Shown: one piece after another, positions 60,558 to 64,000 of the stretch
Layout: each line of letters starts with the position of its first letter
Numbering within the stretch: the first letter of the stretch is position 1
Assembly (NCBI RefSeq): GCF_002843385.1
Contig: NZ_MVDE01000001.1
Coordinates: 1-64,000 of the forward strand
Source: Labilibaculum manganireducens
Lineage (GTDB): Bacteria; Bacteroidota; Bacteroidia; Bacteroidales; Marinifilaceae
Length of the DNA: 64,000 nt
Reading direction: 5' to 3'
Notes under the pieces: model-generated
What the model saw: the letters and a program-made list of their open reading frames with translations, nothing else
What the model was told of the DNA's origin: nothing
Databases searched by the model: none
Program-made: the position numbers and the translations under genes

Positions 60558-63041
60558 ATGGCAAAATACTTAATAGTTGGTGGTGTAGCAGGAGGAGCAA
60601 CAACTGCGGCTCGTTTACGCAGAATGGATGAATCGGCAGAGATAATCATGTTCGAAAGAGGCGAACATATTTCGTATGCAAATTGCGGTTTACCATACTA
60701 TGTTGGTGATGTTATTACAGAGAGGGAAAATCTATTGCTGCAAACTCCTGAAAGCTTCAAAAAAAGATTAAATGTTGATGTTCGGATTAAAAACGAAGTC
60801 GTTCGAATTGACCGCGAAAATAAATTAGTAGAAATCAACGACCTCATCAATAATACAAGCTATACTGAAACATTTGATAAATTGGTTGTTTCGCCAGGTG
60901 CAGAACCAATAAAACCACCAATTCCCGGCATAAAAGACAAAGCAATTTTCACAGTTCGAAATGTAAACGACACTGACAAAATTAAAGCTTACATCAACGA
61001 AAAAAAGCCAAAGAAAGCTGTAGTTGTTGGAGCGGGATTTATTGGTTTGGAAATGGCTGAAAACCTTCATCACCTAGGTATGATGGTTACAATTATTGAA
61101 ATGGCCGAACAAGTAATGACGCCTCTTGATTACGAAATGGCAGCTGTTGTACATCAACATTTGAAGACAAAAAATGTTGAATTTTATCTGAATGACGGCG
61201 TTAGCCAGTTCAAAAGAGATGCCGATCATCTTGAGATTCATTTGCAATCGGGCAGAAAAGTGGACGCTGATATGGTTATTCTTTCTATCGGTGTTAAACC
61301 GGAAACCAAATTAATTAAAGAAGCGGGTATTGAATTGGCTCCCAACGGAGGAATTAAAGTAAACGAATACCTTCAAACCAGCGATCCTAATGTATATGCC
61401 TTAGGCGATGCTATCGCTTTTCCACATCCTATTACCGGTAAATACACCAATGCATACCTTGCAGGCCCGGCGAACAAGCAAGGTAGAATTTTAGCAAACA
61501 ATTTGGTTCTGGGACACAAACAAACTTATAAAGGTTCAATTGCAACTGCCATAGCCAAAGTATTTGATCTCACCATTGGATCGACAGGATTGGCCGAAAA
61601 GGTTCTTAAAAAGGAAGGCATTTCTTTTGTCTCTAATATTACTCATGGAGGATCGCATGCAGGATATTATCCCGGAGCAATGCCTACAAGCATAAAAATC
61701 ACTTTCGATCCAAAAAATGGAAAATTATATGGTGCTCAAATAATTGGATATGCAGGTGTAGATAAGAGAACCGATTTAATTGCAACAGTTCTTAAAAAAG
61801 GTGGAACAATTTACGATTTACAGGAAATCGAACATGCTTATGCTCCCCCCTACTCATCGGCGAAAGATCCTGTAAATCAGGCAGGATTTACTGCAGGAAA
61901 TATTATTGAAGGTTTAGTGAATATTATTCATTGGGATGAATTGAACCAATTGCATGCAGCCAACAATTTTATATTAGATGTTCGTACTCCTGACGAATTT
62001 GAACTGGGTCAAATTGAAGATGCTGTAAATATTGAAGTAGATCAGATCAGAAATCGCCTGGATGAAATACCGAGAGATAAAAAAATAATTATCTATTGCG
62101 GAGTTGGTTTACGTGGCTATTTTGCTGCAAGAATATTAATGCAAAACGGGTTTTCGGACGTTTTCAATTTAAGTGGTGGTTATAAAACCTACGAACACGC
62201 AACCTGCAAACAAAGTAACGAGGATATTTTTGAATCCAGTTATGTGGCCAAAGACAGTCATATCTATAGAAAAAAAACAAGCTCCGAAGAAAAAGAAATT
62301 CAGTCTGAGAAAAAAATCATTGAGGTAGATGCTTGTGGATTACAATGTCCGGGACCAATCATCAAACTAAAAAAGGAAATTGACAAATTAGAGAACGGTG
62401 ACCGATTGCTCCAAAAAGTTACTGACCAAGGATTTATGAAAGATGTTGCATCATGGTGTAACATGACAGGAAATAAATTAATTTCTCTTGATTCTGATAA
62501 AGGAATTATATCTGCAGTTATCGAAAAACAGAAAAAAGATGAACAATGTTCTGTTTTAAACAATGGCATAGCCAAGAATAAAACCATGGTTATTTTTTCT
62601 GATGAATTGGATCGGGCTTTGGCATCACTCGTTATTGCCAATGGAGCTGCCGCCACTGGAAATAAAGTAACCCTCTTCTTTACTTTTTGGGGCTTGAATG
62701 TGATTAAAAAAGCAAACAAACCAAAAGTTCAAAAAGATTTGATGGGCAAGATGTTTAGCAAAATGATGGCAAACAGCGCAGATGATTTAAAACTGTCAAA
62801 AATGAACATGATGGGTTTAGGTTCTAAAATGATGAAAAAAAGAATGATGGCGAAAAAAGTAGACTCTCTTGAGGATTTACTAAAAACCGCTATGGAGAAT
62901 GGTGTTGAAATGATTGCTTGTCAAATGTCAATGGATGTAATGGGAGTTGATAAGGATGAATTACTTGAAGGTGTTTCTATTGGAGGCGTAGCAACCTATC
63001 TTGAAGAAGCTGAAAAATCCAATATTAATCTATTCATATAA
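60558..63041 (+). CDS. CoA-disulfide reductase-rhodanese-TusA-DsrE fusion
   Basis: This 827-residue cytoplasmic protein joins four sulfur-handling modules. The FAD/NAD disulfide reductase (about 1-445) has VGGVAGGATTAARLR, the active-site Cys43 in YANCGLPYYVG, and VVVGAGFIGLEMAENL. A rhodanese (about 455-550) has Cys514 in IIYCGVGLRG. A TusA-like module (about 588-660) has DACGLQCPGPI with Cys593 and Cys597. A DsrE-like domain ends the protein (about 673-827) with methionine-rich segments. CoADR-rhodanese fusions act as coenzyme A persulfide reductases; the full chain may move sulfane sulfur between domains. Confidence 0.92.
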   Translation: MAKYLIVGGVAGGATTAARLRRMDESAEIIMFERGEHISYANCGLPYYVGDVITERENLLLQTPESFKKRLNVDVRIKNEVVRIDRENKLVEINDLINNTSYTETFDKLVVSPGAEPIKPPIPGIKDKAIFTVRNVNDTDKIKAYINEKKPKKAVVVGAGFIGLEMAENLHHLGMMVTIIEMAEQVMTPLDYEMAAVVHQHLKTKNVEFYLNDGVSQFKRDADHLEIHLQSGRKVDADMVILSIGVKPETKLIKEAGIELAPNGGIKVNEYLQTSDPNVYALGDAIAFPHPITGKYTNAYLAGPANKQGRILANNLVLGHKQTYKGSIATAIAKVFDLTIGSTGLAEKVLKKEGISFVSNITHGGSHAGYYPGAMPTSIKITFDPKNGKLYGAQIIGYAGVDKRTDLIATVLKKGGTIYDLQEIEHAYAPPYSSAKDPVNQAGFTAGNIIEGLVNIIHWDELNQLHAANNFILDVRTPDEFELGQIEDAVNIEVDQIRNRLDEIPRDKKIIIYCGVGLRGYFAARILMQNGFSDVFNLSGGYKTYEHATCKQSNEDIFESSYVAKDSHIYRKKTSSEEKEIQSEKKIIEVDACGLQCPGPIIKLKKEIDKLENGDRLLQKVTDQGFMKDVASWCNMTGNKLISLDSDKGIISAVIEKQKKDEQCSVLNNGIAKNKTMVIFSDELDRALASLVIANGAAATGNKVTLFFTFWGLNVIKKANKPKVQKDLMGKMFSKMMANSADDLKLSKMNMMGLGSKMMKKRMMAKKVDSLEDLLKTAMENGVEMIACQMSMDVMGVDKDELLEGVSIGGVATYLEEAEKSNINLFI

Positions 63042-63063
63042 AACAGTAGTGTCACTGTAAAAC

Positions 63064-63099
63064 AAAAGGGTTGTTTCAGTATGGAAACAACCCTTTTTT
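63064..63099 (+). terminator. Terminator of the sulfur-fusion gene
   Basis: AAAAGGGTTGTTTC (63064-63077) pairs with GAAACAACCCTTTT (63084-63097), followed by further T. Confidence 0.85.
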
Positions 63100-63533
63100 G
63101 TATCCTGAGATGTAGGAATTCCAACAACAGGTTTCATTGTAAATAACAAAAGAAATTTTTTGGATTAGTATTCCTTAAACCTCACATTTTTCCAGATAAA
63201 ACTTCCTAATTTACTGGACATTGCTTCTTTAATTTTGTAATTTGAATACTCAATTAACACAAAGGAAATTCTATTCCAAAACGATCCTCACCCTCTCAAA
63301 TTGCAAAAGAAAATTGATTTAATATTCCCCTCAACCGAATTCAACAAACTTAGACTCAATGATGCTAATTGATTAAATTAGAAAAAACTAAGTTGGTTTC
63401 TCTCTGGCAGTAGAGAAAAACCATAAGTGGTTAGTGGTTGACTGAAATAGCAGGATTCCGTATAGTCCCTTAATTTATAGAATTCTGCTATTTCTTTCAA
63501 CATTGGAGAATGAGAATACATTCAATTCAAAAA

Positions 63534-63570
63534 AGGCGGTAAAATCAAAATACATGATTTTACCGCCTTC
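63534..63570 (-). terminator. Terminator for the acidic protein gene
   Basis: AAGGCGGTAAAATCA (63534-63548) pairs perfectly with TGATTTTACCGCCTT (63556-63570). On the minus strand the stem is followed by a T-run, so it ends the gene starting at 63989. Confidence 0.8.
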
Positions 63571-63611
63571 TGTAATTATTTTATTTCTGGCAGAAATAAA
63601 CGGCTAAACGT

Positions 63612-63989
63612 CTATTCATCATCCATATCATCGTCATCATCGGCAATATTATCCACTTCCTCATCATCGTCTGACATTAAAAAATCGGAATCAGAATCGG
63701 AGTATTTATCCTCATATGATTCCTTCTTGCTATCCAGCAGATTTCCATCATCGTCAAAATCATCATCATCTTCGATAAGTTCCTGAGCTTTACGAATTGA
63801 CATACGAACCATGTAGATTTTATCCTCAGTCTCAAATGGCAAGGCACTTACTAATTCATTTTTATGATTTCTGAACTCAATCAAATTATCCATATATCCC
63901 TCAGGATAATACAATTTTATTTGTTCCTGTATCTCCTGGCTAAGCTTTTCATAGCTCTGGATTACTCTCGGTTTATTGCTGCTCTTCAT
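63612..63989 (-). CDS. Acidic conserved-type Bacteroidota protein
   Basis: This 125-residue protein has a folded N-terminal half (KPRVIQSYEKLSQEIQEQIKLYYPEGYMDNLIEFRN, ALPFETEDKIYMVRMSIRKAQELI) and a long aspartate-rich, probably disordered C-terminal tail. The first part occurs in many Bacteroidota hypothetical proteins as I recall, but I know no function. The start is likely right, as the frame closes upstream near the window edge. Confidence 0.7.
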   Translation of the reverse strand: MKSSNKPRVIQSYEKLSQEIQEQIKLYYPEGYMDNLIEFRNHKNELVSALPFETEDKIYMVRMSIRKAQELIEDDDDFDDDGNLLDSKKESYEDKYSDSDSDFLMSDDDEEVDNIADDDDDMDDE

Positions 63990-64000
63990 ACAATAATATG

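Larger units (their letters stand above)
63042..63611. other. Intergenic gap with two terminators
   Basis: Two hairpins end the flanking genes (see the next two entries). The stretch between them (about 63100-63530) is AT-rich with no gene that I can support. Confidence 0.6.

Overview
The window comes from a Bacteroidota chromosome, probably a marine member of Marinilabiliales/Bacteroidales. The evidence is a SusC/SusD pair with a FecI-type sigma factor and FecR-type anti-sigma factor, a second TonB-dependent receptor with a carboxypeptidase-like N-terminal domain, TAnnTTTG-type -7 promoter elements, few Shine-Dalgarno sites, and REP-like repeats of the kind scattered through Bacteroidota genomes. 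Species level cannot be judged from the sequence.

Layout. (1) 1-2512 is host DNA. It holds about 1.7 kb without convincing genes, including an array of degenerate 21-bp repeats in both orientations, and then one orphan ECF sigma factor. (2) About 2518-37196 is a complete-looking Mu-like transposable prophage of about 34.7 kb. It has transposase-binding sites at both ends in the Mu arrangement and a candidate 5-bp target duplication TTATA. (3) 37251-45755 is a leftward locus: ECF sigma, FecR, SusC, SusD, TlpA-like thioredoxin. (4) 46094-63989 holds host genes: TonB receptor, NYN/OST-HTH protein, esterase, glyoxalase-like protein, acetyltransferase-nitrilase fusion, NhaA, indolepyruvate:ferredoxin oxidoreductase (IorAB), a FetAB-type exporter, a four-domain CoA-disulfide reductase/rhodanese/TusA/DsrE fusion, and an acidic protein.

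Prophage organisation. A LexA/CI-type repressor reads left. Divergent from it, an early operon reads right (3.9-16.3 kb): small DNA-binding protein, MuA transposase, MuB ATPase, a second RecA-type ATPase, GemA-like and DUF3164-like proteins, HTH proteins including one that resembles DnaA domain IV, DUF4406, a cytosine methyltransferase, an HNH protein, and many small unknowns. It meets a leftward head operon (22.1-16.4 kb: terminase subunits, gp36-like, portal, gpF-like, gpG-like, tail-completion) at a strong terminator near 16.33 kb. A second late operon reads right from 22.26 kb: ClpP-like protease/scaffold, capsid, endolysin and membrane lysis proteins, tail tube, tail chaperones with a -1 slippery site, tape measure, tail tip, tail fibre. 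A structured intergenic element and a DNA adenine methylase end the element. No sheath or Mu-type baseplate was seen, so the tail is probably of the long, flexible siphovirus type.

Most noteworthy: the paired end sites defining the prophage; the A_AAA_AAG frameshift signal in the tail chaperone genes; a possible pseudoknot/hairpin element at 36.10-36.24 kb; a cluster of alternative hairpins upstream of nhaA; host-type palindromic repeats inside the phage late operons; and the unexplained 21-bp repeat array at 0.6-0.8 kb. I found no tRNA, rRNA or CRISPR array.
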